Source of the DNA: Polytrichum commune
Taxonomy: Eukaryota > Streptophyta > Polytrichopsida > Polytrichales > Polytrichaceae
Direction: 5' to 3'
DNA: 64,000 bases
Assembly: GCA_950295325.1 (NCBI GenBank)
Contig: OX485809.1
Coordinates: 21,264,001-21,328,000, forward strand
Below the pieces are notes generated by a model. It searched no databases. It was not told the origin of the DNA and saw only the letters and a program-made list of their open reading frames with translations. The translations under genes and the position numbers were made by a program. Positions within the stretch are counted from its first letter, which is position 1, and every line of letters begins with the position of its first letter. Positions 45,596 to 57,398 of this stretch are shown in pieces.

Positions 45596-45663
45596 GGGGA
45601 GTGGTGCAGGGTTGCTAGGGGGGAGAGGAGCAAGGATTCTTCGTGCCAAAAGCAGCTGTCGCG

Positions 45664-45845
45664 ATGGGAAGGGTTAAACTAGAGATCAAGAAGATTGAGA
45701 ATCCCACCAACAGACAGGTGACATACTCAAAAAGGCGGAACGGTCTCATTAAGAAGGCGTACGAGTTATCAGTGCTATGTGATATTGACATCGCACTGAT
45801 TATGTTCTCACCTTCAGGCAAACTCACCCAGTACAGTAATTGCAG
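45664..45845 (+). other. Exon 1 coding part: complete MADS DNA-binding domain
   Basis: Sixty codons plus two bases, ending [10 protein letters not shown] and the donor AG|GTTTGA. The basic N-terminal arm, the recognition helix [18 protein letters not shown] and the beta strand [10 protein letters not shown] are all intact. Reading through the donor would give 33 unrelated residues before a stop, so splicing is required. Confidence 0.95.
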
Positions 45846-48800
45846 GTTTGATCCTTCACCCGCCCTCCTCCAACGCCAACGCACCAAACTTGACCCAAAT
45901 CTAGAAACTGTCTCACCAATGAATCCGCACACATACTCTAGCTAGGCACACGCAATCTCGGCGCTGCTCAGGTCGGCGGTTAAACTCAGCGAGGTTTCTA
46001 GGGTGCGGTGGAAATTTTGAATTAATTACTCTTTTCAGGGCTTGGATTCATTCTCGGCAGCGAACACACGAGAGTGTTGCAGATGCCGCCGACACTCATC
46101 ACGTGCACCTATTTTCAATGCCAGGGTGTAGACCTTGTGGTACTGTCGTAGTTTCCTGAACGTAAATCCGGGTTTCTTGAATCAACCTCATAACTTGTGA
46201 TTCAAAATAACGAATCCAGTGACTACCACGGTATGGGACTGAGAATGTGCAGGGGGTTTTATCGGAAACCTAGAATGTGCTAGATCATCATGAAGAGTCT
46301 GGTAGCCGCAGCCGTTATGACCTTTCGAAATCTAGAGGTTCAAGTACTGATCGTTTGATGGTACTTCGAGATCATACACTAAAGCCGGATTTTTTTTGTG
46401 TGACAGTATCGAAGATGTCATCAGTCGGTTCGCCAACTTGCCTATGCATGAGAGGAACAAAAGGTGTGTTAACCGGAAGGCTCACTTGATCTCTTTGCAT
46501 TTGTCGCGCTTTTGAAGGGCTTCCTTAGATTGATGAACATGTATTGAGTAAAGTGGATCGCCGTTGCGGCTGTGGGTGGTTGGTCAGTTTTGAAGATATG
46601 TTAACACGGTTCGCCAATTTTCACATGCATCATGACCGCAACAAGTATAATAGGTGATTGTCTTCCCTTCCTCGTTCCAAAAGTATATATTTTTGGTGTT
46701 TTCCACAGTCCTCATTTCAACTATGGTTGTTTTCGATGTCGAAATTAAGAATGTGGACTTCTCGCTAAACGAGATGATGTGTGCATGTGTGGGGTTGTCC
46801 CGTCACTGGGCGTGGCATTGGCTTCATTCAGAAAAATCGAGAATCTGGAGGTAACCTTATTTAAGATTGCCTCTCTCGTAAACCCTTGATCTTTGCAATC
46901 ATTTAAGAAATACTGCAACCGTATCAGCGCAGTTGTACAGCGTGAATTGAAGCTGATCATGTGACTTTTTTTTAAACCTGATTCGGCCTGCTTGTGAGCC
47001 ATTTTCTTCGGAGAATATGATTTCTAAACGAGACAAATGTGCGGGATTTGGCTGCAGTACTTGCACAAGGCTCTCAAAAAACTTGCAGGCGAGAAGGATC
47101 TTGCGTCAAATCAACAACTCATAACTGGAAGGTTGGAAATCTATTATGATGCACGTTGCAAGTTTCTAGGGATCCTTGCTTAGGTGTCTGCACACATTTC
47201 AATTATGGTCCAGTTTGCGTACTCCCATACACCTCTTGATCAACGATCTAACGTGGGTTAGGTTCTGTGGTGTGGTTTTGTGCCTTGGGGACGATGATCA
47301 GCAAAAGCTACGAGGTTGGGGTAAGAAATCCAATTATTCTCGTGTATTTCACAGTTGGATGGGAAGCTACACATGTGCTCTGGAGTATCTTGGAACCTGC
47401 GTTTTTACCCACATGTATCAAAGTTGCATTTCATGCCTTGGAAGGATGACTATCTTTTTGTGCTAGATTAAGCGATTTGCAAAGCTAGATGTGCAGCAAC
47501 TGAAGCTGATACGGACTAATGTATTGTGAGCAGTTGCTACAAGAGGAGCTAAAGAAGTCACAACAGGAGAAGGAATTGGTTCAACAACGAGCAAGGTCTG
47601 TTCTGAAGCACAGCCAATCCTCTACCCAGGATTGGTCTTCAAGAGCATTCCTTACTGAAGAACACGTACATACATGACTGAATGAGCTGCTTTTGTTATC
47701 ACTTATCAACAAGATCGCTTGTGCATACATAAATAATCTGATCCGGATTCGTGCGCGTGCAGACTGTATTTAGCGGATGAGCAACTTCTTCAAAGTGTGA
47801 CATCCGTGCAGCAACTTGCGAATATGGAAACTGAATTGGAACAGGCGCTTGAGCGAGTCCGTGCAAGGAAGGTGCGATAGCGATCCTCATATATATGGAA
47901 ACCAATTTTGAAAGTTGCAGAAGGCCGTGTTTTAGCAGAATTTAAAAACTGACAGTGATCATATGTTGTGTCTCGTCTTGCAGAGTTATGTTAGCAGTGC
48001 TTATCAGGCAGCAACAGCAATGCAAAGACAGGTTCGCTACTAGAAACATGGTCTTGGTTCTGTATCGTTTTGAATTTGAATTTAGATTTTTTTCGGACTT
48101 ATCCACTGGAAGATATTTTGGAGAGGAACTTCCGCCTAGTTGAGATTACAAGAAATGCTTCTAATATTAAGAATTTGTTTGTGTTTGCAGCAACATGAAT
48201 TTCTTGGTAACAGTTATCAACAGGTGTGTATTTGAACTTAAAGCGACGTTGAATGAAATCGTAACCCCCTGGAGTCGTCTTCTAGGATTCTAATTGTGTA
48301 CCTCTTAGGTTCCAGCAAAATAAATGGTCTTTGGAAGTGTACGTTTGGCATGTGAAGAGTGAGAACTAGAATCTTTTCTGCGTTGGTAGTACTCAACGAG
48401 ATTTTGCACTTGTCATATAATTCGCTTCTCCTATGATCAGGGTATTGAGAGTTGAATTGTCCGCAGATGATGGCTATGCGCCAGCAGCAGGGAGGAATGG
48501 CAGGAACGCAGTCGTCATTCCTGCAATGGAGTATGCCAGAACGTGGAGAGGCGACTCTTCAAGATTTTATGGAACAACAAACGAATCCTGCTTCAGCGTT
48601 AATGCCTGCAAATATGTCTAGGTAAAGAATCTAGGCTAAGGCGTCCATATGTGACTGACCGCTGGCTTATGACAGGACTGAATTCTTGTCTCGGGGGTTT
48701 ACAAGTATCTTAAAATCGTGTTCTTTGTTTGCTTGTGGCTGTCTTCTGTAGGGAAGTGGGAAGTACCAGCGAAGCAAGTCCTTCTGGTTTCTTCCCCGCT

Positions 48801-49283
48801 ACTTCACAAACAAATTTACATGCACTTGGACAGATTAATATCGTGGGCAACAACAGGGGCTTGAACATCCACGATATGGCTTTGGATCAGCCCAACAGCC
48901 AGTACGAGGACCAAAAGAAAGCCAAACTAGAAGTCAATATGGGTTTCACTTCTTCCAGCAGTAATGGGGCTGTGGCTGAAGGGGCTGCCGAGACGTTCAC
49001 TAACCAATCTGAGCAAGCTCATGCGAGCGCCAGCGCTTCAAATTGGCATCAGGCACATCACCATGCTCAGGCATACACCAATGCCCAGTACCCAACAGGC
49101 TACTTCAGTCAGGTAATGTCACTTTTCCTCGGAAATGCATTGTACCAATTATAGTTCACCATTTCTGTCTCAATATTGTGAACATCGGTGTTACCATTCT
49201 TCCGACTTGCTTATCATCTCAATACATGTGTAAGGGTCTAAATAACAATGGTTTGCTTGCAGAGCGCAGATGCATGGAAATAG
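45664..49283 (+). CDS. MIKC*-type MADS-box transcription factor (spliced, 12+ coding exons)
   Basis: Nuclear DNA-binding factor; MIKC* proteins act as dimers binding CArG-like sites and are best known from gametophyte development. Coding exons: 45664-45845, 46407-46463, 46832-46850, 47058-47131, 47302-47320, 47534-47595, 47763-47871, 47984-48031, 48191-48223, 48467-48621, 48752-49112, 49263-49283. All junctions are GT-AG and phases close. Without the extra exon at 46588-46653 the protein is 379 residues. Residues 1-58 are the MADS domain (starts [20 protein letters not shown], then [19 protein letters not shown]). The I region holds [18 protein letters not shown]. Residues about 84-190 are K-box-like coiled coil ([54 protein letters not shown]). 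The C-terminal part (191-379) is Gln/Met-, then Ser/Ala/His-rich, with [11 protein letters not shown] and LQDFMEQQ, and ends SADAWK. The ATG at 45664 is chosen because MGR is the canonical MADS start. Many short I-region exons are known for MIKC* genes. The residues favour a non-seed plant. Confidence 0.95.
46588..46653 (+). other. Duplicate I-domain exon (2b), alternative or additional
   Basis: This segment repeats exon 2 (46407-46463): acceptor GGTCAG, then [20 protein letters not shown], then donor AG|GTGATT. Exon 2 has [18 protein letters not shown]. Both exons start and end in the same phase, and their lengths (57 and 66 nt) are multiples of three, so either one or both can be joined to the 19-nt exon at 46832 without a frameshift. 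No stop interrupts 2b. The separating intron (46464-46587, 124 bp) is long enough to splice. Using both gives 401 residues; 2b alone gives 382. Open frame plus splice sites argue that it is functional; a decaying copy is the alternative. Confidence 0.75.
46832..46850 (+). other. 19-nt microexon (KIENLE)
   Basis: After CATTCAG, the bases AAAAATCGAGAATCTGGAG complete a split Arg codon and add KIENLE, followed by the strong donor GTAACC. It is required to bring the frame from phase 2 to phase 0 for the next exon, which starts YLHKALKK. Confidence 0.9.
47302..47320 (+). other. 19-nt microexon (KSYEVG)
   Basis: After GATCAG, CAAAAGCTACGAGGTTGGG completes a split Ser codon and adds KSYEVG, followed by GTAAGA. 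It again converts phase 2 to phase 0 before LLQEELKK. Skipping it would shift the frame. Confidence 0.9.
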
Positions 49284-50640
49284 ATATGTGGGCACAGAGT
49301 TGGGTCACTCCTAGAAAAATAGAATCGGGAGCGTTACGTTCGGCCGGGAGTTCTTGACGGGTTAATGAGAAAGAGAGGAAGAGTTTCTTGTGGATCACTT
49401 GGCGGCAGCAAGCTACCCACCAGGATGTGAAATACAAACGGTGGGTAATTTAATCACGGAACGCATTGACATCATCCCATGAGCAGGAGTTATTATAACC
49501 GTTCACGTGGCATGAAGTTCGTCGACCAGAGGGGCGTGGGTTTTGTATACCAATGATCAATGCTTTCACCGGCACATCGCCAAACAGAGGCCGACAGACA
49601 TACCGCCTGACTGATCTCAGCTTGAAGTTTCCACAGACCCTAATCAATTCGTGTCTGCAGCAGCAGCAGCATTGTAGAGTGAAAAAGATTTGTTTGATGC
49701 ATAACCTAGTCGGCACAACTTACTGACAGCCAAAAGATTCCTTGGCGTATATGGCTATCTGGTTGCTCAGCACCTAGTTTTAGATTCTAGCACTGAGAAC
49801 ACAAACTATGTGATGAGCAGTTAGGAGGCTGGACGGAAGTCCTCAAATGTTAGTGTTACGCCGCCCAAGATGGGCCGGCCTGTTTTCAGATTAAGAAACA
49901 ATGGACATTCATGTAATTCCACCGTGTGTTTGGTACTAGGTAGCCTAGGGTCATCTTGATAGGGTAAAACATTTTGTACTCTTCAGATGAAAAAACATGA
50001 AATTTTTGTAGCAGCAAGTATATCGGTGAGTATCTACTCCTCACTAAGGAATATCTTGCAGTTCCAACAGTGACCAGCCTGCCTACCTGCATGCATGCCT
50101 GGACTGTTCCCCTGACTTTATCCTATCAAAAGTGCCACTGCAACTTGCACACTCGTTCGGCACAAAGGAATACCACCGCAAGGGGCGTGAAGTTCATCAT
50201 CATCAGCTTTGTCCACCATTGAGGAGTGACGTAGATATACCCATTGGTGAGCTTCTAAGAATCTGCCAGAATTCTAGATATATTGCGTGGCCGGCGTATC
50301 ACTTCCAGAGGCCATCTTCACTTTTCTATCCCCATGCCACTGAAACTTTTGCAATGTCAATGCTCCCTCCGAGTCTTTGGAATCACGACGTATCTGATCA
50401 GGCTGGATTTCATATCCCATGTAAATTATTTTCTCCGCGGGACATCTTTGTCACCTTCCGGACGCGGTTGACTCCAGGTGGATGGATTCGTCTCACCTCC
50501 CCAGTCTGTAGATTACACCACCGGTGAAATTGTGGTCACTCTATTTTCACGGCACTGATGTTGAAGTTATCACTGGTATAAAGCCTCGTGTGGTCAACCT
50601 TGTTCACCCTTAACAGCCTGGACCGTATTGTGGTTTCATT
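49284..50640 (+). other. Downstream region of the MADS gene, probable 3' UTR in part
   Basis: Composition stays more balanced than the intergenic background to about 50.6 kb. No clear poly(A) signal stands out. A 131-codon + frame (50132-50527) reads IGELLRICQNSRYIAWPAYH and FSPRDIFVTFRTRLTPGGWI. I recognise no family and no splice link; it may be UTR, a small unknown gene or a relic. Confidence 0.35.
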
Positions 50641-51499
50641 AGACCATCTAAAAAGTAGGCTTTCAAAGAGCTCAATTTTATTTTACCTAAAAGAAAAGTT
50701 GTTGCTGATGATTTTATGATCACATTAGTACAGCATCAATGTTTAGTAATTTTCATGATTTGTTAATATTTAATTAGAATCATTAAACTTTAAAGGTTTG
50801 TGATAAATATATGAAATAAATTATTGTCCAAACTTTCAAGATTATATTAAGATTAGATCTTCGTTGAGGTAGGAAAATGAATACATGGAAGATTGACGAA
50901 TTTAAATCAAAGTAATATGAATATATTGTATAGAGTAATGTCTCCACCAAGGGAAAAGTTAGTCCATTCTTGACTTCAAAACTTTTTTGTGAACAATCAT
51001 CTTTTTATATCGATATGGGATCATTGTCATTAATAAGAAAATTGCATGAAGAACATGCTGATATCTAACTGGGCCTCCCTAGCACCTTCCTTTGGGATGA
51101 ATTTGCCAACGGATTTCTCAAGAAGTTAAGGGTTAAATGCACATAAATATTTGAGTGGAATGTGCCAAGATTTTCTGGTTGAGAAATGGAAACTGACTAT
51201 GTGCTCAAAATATGCCAACCATTCTACATTCCAAGGTAACACAATTGGGAGGGCCTTTCAATTATGACCTTACAACTATCCTGCACTATATAGTTCAATA
51301 GTGTGACCTAAATTATTGAAGAGTATGACTCATTGGATGGATTTGCGATTCTGACTTACTAAGATAAACCTAAGTTTCACTTAATGACATACGTCTTCTT
51401 AATTATTTATAAAAATGATTCATTTCTCATAGAAGTGTTGTAACAACGATCATTGCAATAGATGAGGAAAATTTTGAGCCATACATTGTGGGGAAATGA
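50641..51499. other. Intergenic, AT-rich
   Basis: No gene. A short piece at about 51150-51240 (TATGTGCTCAAAATATGCCAACCATTCTA) resembles family A. Confidence 0.4.
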
Positions 51500-51890
51500 G
51501 TATTAGTCCCACTAAGGTAGACAACCCTTATTTGGTTACTTTTCTTATTAAGACATCTACATTTGAGTGGTATGTGTTTTGGTGTGCTCCAAGAATGGAT
51601 ACCAAAAAGACATATGTTTGAAAGAGATTGACCTATGTGATCAAAATATAATCACCATTCTAGGCTTAATAGTTAACACAATTGAGGAGACTTACATAAC
51701 CATTTAACAAGCACGAGAATCTTGACTTTGACAATGAATGTGATATTCATGTGAACTCCGAATATTAAGAGGAAAGTAGCTGCGGCCTCAATTTGGATTT
51801 GGTGACCATCTTGTACTAATCAAGGGTTTCATATCCTAGACAAAGTGGGCTAGTTGGGAAAAGTATCCATTGAAGACCCAACTACCTTAA
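51500..51890. repeat. Interspersed repeat family A, copy 2
   Basis: Contains TTGGTTACTTTTCTTATTAA, GAGTGGTATGTG, CAAGAATGGATACCAAA, ACCATTCTAGGCTTAATAGT, GATATTCATGTGAACTCCGAA and GGGCTAGTTGGGAAAA. It is interrupted at about 51895 by a family B copy. Confidence 0.7.
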
Positions 51891-51894
51891 TGAG

Positions 51895-52150
51895 CGTAAT
51901 AAGTGTCTGGGGAGATTTTTGAGCATAATCGGTCTATATCCTGATGATTCGAAGTCCATTGACCAGTTACATGTTGACAGATTTTTCTTTTTTGTATACT
52001 CTATAGATTCCTTTAAAACGACCTGTAATTTCCCTGAACTCTTGAACTTCAAACGGCTATTTCTCAAACTCAACTGCTTCATCTGTAACTAGTGGTTGGT
52101 TCTCGCATTCATTGCTCTGATCTGTCTGGACTCTGGACTCTCTCTCCAAG
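51895..52150. repeat. Interspersed repeat family B, copy 2
   Basis: Matches 4250-4510 in order: GATTTTTGAGCATAATCGGTC, GTTACATGTTGACAGATTTT, GGCTATTTCTCAAACTCAAC and TCTGTAACTAGTGGTTGGTTC. It begins within a family A member, so it is probably an insertion. Confidence 0.65.
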
Positions 52151-53499
52151 TTCTCTGCATGCGCAGCTTGGATGTCAAGTAATGTAGATGGGTCTTTCTT
52201 AGAAGAAGAAAAATGAGAGAAAAAGCATGGGTAAAATTCTACAAGAGAGAGAGCACAAGACGGAGGGGTCACTTTCTCCTTTATTATTAACCTCCTACTC
52301 ATGTATATATAGATGATTGGATGTTCTCAAGGCAACATATCTCGTCGGTATCGATGACTATTGTCCTAAGTTAACATGATTATAGTTCCAAAATAACATC
52401 CTATGATGACGGAGTTGAGTATATTGACACCTAGTCACCAACGACAGTGGTGTCTTAATATTATGTAATTCTTATTATCCACAAGGTTTGAAGTGTTACT
52501 CAATTAACGCAGATTGAAGATCAGACACGTTAAATCTATCCTACGACAAGTTCGCGAGCAAGCAATGTACATTTGCATGCGCTCCCACTCGCAAAGCTAC
52601 AACTTTCAAGATTAGGTATGAATTGGGAATTGCAAGCTTGATTCGTGAAATATCAATGAAGCACAATTGTGGACGTGAAGTCGAAGAACACATCTATACA
52701 GTTGGACCTTCTCTACATGGTCATAAAGTTCTTGTAAGCATTTTCAAAGCAAGAACTTAAGAAAAACTTCATGAATTGAAGATGACATTAGTTTGCCTAC
52801 ATATGATGTAGATGTGTTCATCTTACGAAAATTTATGACATGTTTTAGAATGCATTACATAATATGGTCATATGTAATGGGTGTGAACAACATATGTTAA
52901 TGAATTTGGAAACTTGTCATTTGGTTCACCAAAGATGATTTTTTGTTTCTAGCTTAATTATCATGCATACATGTTCATCTTGGTGATACACATACCGACT
53001 TTGAAATCAAATAATGCAATTCGCATTTCTTATGAATTATTTGAGTTTAATGCTTTGATAATCAACATTTAGATCGTCTCAAATTTTATTATGTTTTATT
53101 TTTTTGCGTGAATAGAGAAAAACATTCCGGAGAACTCTTCTTTGGAGGTAAAACAAAAATTTAAGATTGAAATTCTATAATTTTCACGAATATAACGACT
53201 CCGTTGAAAAAATTGTTCACTAGTTGGGAGCTTGGCTATGAAATCTATAGAGAATCAAAGATAATATGACAAACCCAAATCCACTTTTCACAACATCATC
53301 ATAAAGCAAACCTTGCACACTCCCTCCCAAAAGTGAACTCTTTTCAAACATGACCTCCAACCATGTGATTTGGGGGTCTAAGTTTCCTTGCGCTTGAGAC
53401 CATAATATCGTCTTGAATTACATTAGGGGTTATATGGTTGCTTTAGTTGACAAGCCTGCTTATTGTAGGACATGAAACATGCAATTCATACAAGATGGT
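52151..53499. other. Intergenic, no recognised gene
   Basis: AT-rich sequence; short frames only; nothing supported. Confidence 0.4.
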
Positions 53500-53660
53500 T
53501 AACTGATCCAAATTGAACCTAATTTGGTCATTCATCTCAATTACACACATATATTGGAGTGGTATGTAGTTAGTTGTGGCTTCAAGAACGGATACCAAAC
53601 ATAAATATGTTTGAAAGAAATTGGACTACATGCTCAAAATATGATAAATGTTCTAGACTT
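53500..53660. repeat. Interspersed repeat family A, copy 3, left part
   Basis: TTTGGTCATTCATCTCAATTA, GGAGTGGTATGTAGTTAG, GGCTTCAAGAACGGATACCA and GTTCTAGACTTAATAATCAA match the family. The right part resumes at about 54110 after inserted sequence. Confidence 0.7.
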
Positions 53661-53683
53661 AATAATCAACATGAGTCTCAATG

Positions 53684-53905
53684 AACAAGAAGATTTTGGG
53701 CAACATTGGTTAAATCTGTAATGTTTCCAAGTCCAACAGATAACATGTTGAATTGTTTTGGATTTTATTTATTAAAAATACGTATTTGTCAATAGATTCT
53801 TCTAGATTGATTGGCAATTGGCCTAAAGTCTTGAAATCGAACTAGTTTTTCCTCATTCGACCAATCTGTAACTAGTGGTGGGACCTCCCCGTTCATAGGC
53901 CACGA
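53684..53905. repeat. Interspersed repeat family B, copy 3
   Basis: ATTTTGGGCAACATTGGTTAA, GATAACATGTTGAATTGTTTT and CCAATCTGTAACTAGTGGTG follow the family order. It interrupts family A at another point than copy 2 does. Confidence 0.6.
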
Positions 53906-53934
53906 CTACACTATTTGTCCATTAATGTGGTTTA

Positions 53935-54096
53935 CGATTTGGAATTATGTGTTGCTATAACTTTTTACTGAGAGTATCAATTTTTACCCAAATAACATAA
54001 GTAGTTAGTATTCGCACCGAAGAATATGATATACCTTGGTTGGTAAAAGACGATAATGTTGGTAAAAAGCTATAGCAACATGTGCCTCCGAATGAT
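53935..54096. mobile_element. Small MITE-like inverted repeat
   Basis: A left arm with ATGTGTTGCTATAACTTTTTA and a right arm with TAAAAAGCTATAGCAACATG are inverted matches with few differences. Inner bases TGAGAGTATC and GATAATGTTG are weaker. It lies with family B copy 3 inside a family A member. The TSD is not determined. Confidence 0.6.
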
Positions 54097-54109
54097 AACT
54101 CACACTAAT

Positions 54110-54400
54110 TAGACAAAAAGTGCACTTAATGTGCACGAGGATCTTCACTTGGAAATTGTTTTAAAATATATTCAAATGAGCTTCAAACACTATGAGGAAG
54201 GACTATGGCTACAAACTCAATGTGGACTTGCTAACTATTTTGTACCATAAATTGTGTGTTTCATATTGGAAATGGGCTAGTTGGAAAATGTAAGTATTTA
54301 AGACATAATTACCTTATGTGATTTGGGTTATCAGGACATCTACACTAATTATGATGTTGAGTGTCACTTACTAATTGGAATTACGCAATTCTAAATCTAT
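54110..54400. repeat. Interspersed repeat family A, copy 3, right part
   Basis: Resumes the family with GAGGATCTTCACTTGGAAATT, ATATTCAAATGAGCTTC, GGACTTGCTAACTATTTTGTA, GGGCTAGTTGGAAAATG and GTGTCACTTACTAATTGG, matching 7000-7170. Confidence 0.7.
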
Positions 54401-55774
54401 TTACCATTTATCTCAATTTTTACCAACAAATGTAAAATTGGTAATTTGGACATTATAGAACATTAACAAGTTTACTGGGTAAAGAAAATACATCAATAGT
54501 AAAAATACATATAGCACTTTGTAAGTCCAAAGAGTAAGTGGCACTAAATATCATATTTACTATAGCTTGGTGAGAACTACAAGCTTGTAGTTACCCACTC
54601 CTGGACCTCAAAATAAATGGAAAAAACAAATAAAATGTGAAATTGATCCAATGCAGATTATGTTGGGTTTGTTTGGGTTTGTTTGGGTCCTCCCATCGAA
54701 ACTTTATTCATTAGGAGTCTTAAGATAGGTGTGTGGACATGTTATGGGCAATTTCAACTCCACATGCAATGATGACCATCGAATTGGATTGGGAATTGTC
54801 TCATTAGGTCAATTGGCTATACCTTCAAGTTTTGATTTTGGAGCCAAGGCAACAGTCAAAGTGAAAATTCTCTTAGAATTCTTGAGCTTATCATGTAGAA
54901 TTTTGCAGTTTTGTTGAATATTGAGCTGAGAACGTCTATACTTTGGTCAAATAGCGTCATCTCATGCTAACATGTCTCTATTTGGTGTCTATTCTTAGCT
55001 ACAAGCCTTGTCATATACCATTCATATGTAGGTGCCCAATCAAGAAAAGGGACCACATAAGCTCACATATTTTTGTATCCCCCTCCTCTGCCACAATTGA
55101 CAAAAAAGAATACAAAGGATCTAGTGGCATAGTAAAATTCATTCTTGATCATATAGTTGGATTGAAAACTTGTCATTTTATTAATGTAAAGAATTTGAAG
55201 TCATCGTGAGAAAGGTTGATCTTTGATATGTGTTCACACCACCACTTTCCATTTCTCAAGTAGGTAAGTGGTGCTACCACTAACCTACTTGGGAGTCACT
55301 TTTTTTTTGCTTGCTACATACACCCGAAACATTTTAATGTTTAAAACAAAGTGTATTGTGAAGGCAATCAATGTAGGATCTCTTCTCTGTGTCATGTGGC
55401 AACATTGTTGTCATGATGTGCATCATTGAACTACTTTGAATTAAGAAAAATTTTGGTGTTGAAAATGAAATCTATAAAGTCAATCGACATACCTTGTTCA
55501 TATATTGTGTGGCACCACCGTTCAAGGTGTACATATCACTATGCCACTTTTCATGTTGCACCTTGATAATTTTATTCAACACATCATGCCACTTGTGTTT
55601 TTGTTGGATTCTTTTTTTCTTCTATTCTTATCATCCAATTACTAAAATCAAACATACACACAACGATGACACAAATTGCCTTCATCATTCTTCATCACAA
55701 TGATGTAAAGAGTCTCCATTATCAAACTTATCAAGTGCTTGTCTAGCGTAGTCTAACCTTCGGATTTCACCGAT
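54401..55774. other. Intergenic, no recognised gene
   Basis: Frames at 54964-55209 and 55494-55703 have no motif. No repeat boundary is clear. Confidence 0.4.
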
Positions 55775-56170
55775 TATCTCAATTAGTGCGTGTGGTACTA
55801 ATTCCTAGAACATATACTATTTTACCAAGTCTCAAAATTATTGAGGGCTAAATTTTTTACAGAGTGATATTAAATTTATGAATACATGTTCATTTACCAT
55901 ACATTTCAAGAAAATTAATGCATGTTTTATAGTGCTCGTAGAGTGATACTTTTTTTTGTTATGTGCAGACACATGTTTGTTAGTGAACAATGCAAGGATG
56001 AATAATGTCGGTACTTTTAGTGAATAGTGTTGTTGTGAATAGTGCCAAGATGAATAGTGTTTCCTAGATTTTTTTTAGTGGCGCTAATTTTATAGTGTAA
56101 AGAGATTTAGTATCACCTTCACTGATGTCCCATGCTCACTATTAGGCCTCCCTTACTAGTTGGGATAATC
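55775..56170. repeat. Interspersed repeat family C, copy 2
   Basis: Matches 4920-5312 along the whole length with indels. It carries a local expansion of GTGAATAGTG-like words (about 56020-56065) that the first copy has in shorter form. Confidence 0.75.
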
Positions 56171-57190
56171 TATGTGATTACAAGCTAACAATGAACTTGA
56201 GAAGAGAGAAACGCGAGGAGCATTGGTAAGCAGGAAGCAAAGGCAAGAGATGATGGAAAGTGTATCTTCATCGATAGAATTCATCCCAGCTAAATGCCAA
56301 TGTCATGATGTTAGTAAACACACTTAAACACCAAGTATCATGAATGTAATCTAGCATACGCCTCAAAATAGAGTAGTGTAACGACAATGTAATCAGTCAC
56401 TTAGGCTCCCACTTTGAGGAACTTACAATAGTTACATGTGGACCGTTTGAGCTTCGGATCCTAACCATGCCTACCATCCACCATGAATGAGGGCCGCTTA
56501 GTAATACACACACCCTAAAGTTTGTGGATTGTTGATTCAATTGGGTTTCAGTAAACTAATTGCCAGGTGTCTAATGGACTCATTATCGGAGTCAAATAAT
56601 CTTTGGAATGCATAACATTATTCAAGAATATTCAAGAACATTTTGTGGAATATTGTCAATCCCACTAAACACAATTATGGAGTTGAATAATGATATGTTT
56701 AATTTCAAACTTTAAGATGATTCAATATGTTTGTGCCTCCCAAATGGATAGGTTGACATGATAAAGCGGAGTCCTAGGGGAGCTTCTTAAGAAGAAGAAA
56801 AAACGGCAACGGTATTGTATGTATTCTAGAGATAGATCGACTAGACGTGACTTGGTCATCCAAAACTTGTATACTGGTAAAAGAGTACAATGCAAACATA
56901 GAATACCACGTAATAATACCGTTGGAACTTTGGACCGGAAATAAATCCGATACCACCCATTCCTAGGTCTCTCTATCTATGTGGCCCAAACCCCAACAAG
57001 ACCCGTCCATTTCTTACCGGGTCGGATGCATATAATCATACACAAAAGTCGTTGGAAGCGTCGCCACCGGACAAGTACACGGTGATGGCACTTGTGTAAG
57101 ATTTTTATTTTATTTTTCAAAAACTAAAAAAAACCCCAAGAATGTAACAACTACGTAAACTAAAGTGCCTATTAATGCAACCACGTTCAC
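56171..57190. other. Intergenic, no recognised gene
   Basis: Nothing supported; frames are short. Confidence 0.4.
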
Positions 57191-57398
57191 GATATTTAGT
57201 GTCACGTCATTGACATTTACGCTTTGCTACAAGTTTCAAAGTTTACGAACAAAGTACACATTTTGAGGAACAAAGTACAAACGGGGGGTTGTTTGCACAT
57301 TACAAGCATTGTGTGAGCGTACTTGGTAAAACGTGACAATTTAGGTAACAACGTATAGCACTTTCATAACCCCCCAATAGTAAGTGACACTAAACACC
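57191..57398. mobile_element. Putative small MITE with TTTAGTGTCAC ends
   Basis: Left GATATTTAGTGTCACGTCA and right TAAGTGACACTAAACACC are inverted relatives sharing GTGTCAC and TTTAG. The ends resemble those of the element at 29503-30018. The TSD is not clear. Confidence 0.4.

Larger units (their letters stand above)
44300..45663 (+). promoter_or_regulatory. GC-rich promoter/5' leader region of the MADS gene
   Basis: This 1.36-kb stretch is far more GC-rich than its surroundings. It carries a G-quadruplex pattern (44378-44392), a (CCAAG)n/(GGCAA)n tract (44536-44590), a (GATGGT)n tract (44731-44790), three successive splice-donor-like AGGTAAG repeats (44801-44831) and GA-rich sequence (45325-45425). 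Frames on both strands are low-complexity shadows. It most likely contains promoter and 5' UTR, possibly with a leader intron; no exon boundary can be fixed without transcript data. Confidence 0.6.

Noticed and set aside
45846-45945. Extension of MADS exon 1 to the stop after position 45845
   Set aside because: A standard donor at 45845/45846 and the IEDV exon downstream restore the known MIKC* sequence; the read-through tail is unrelated.
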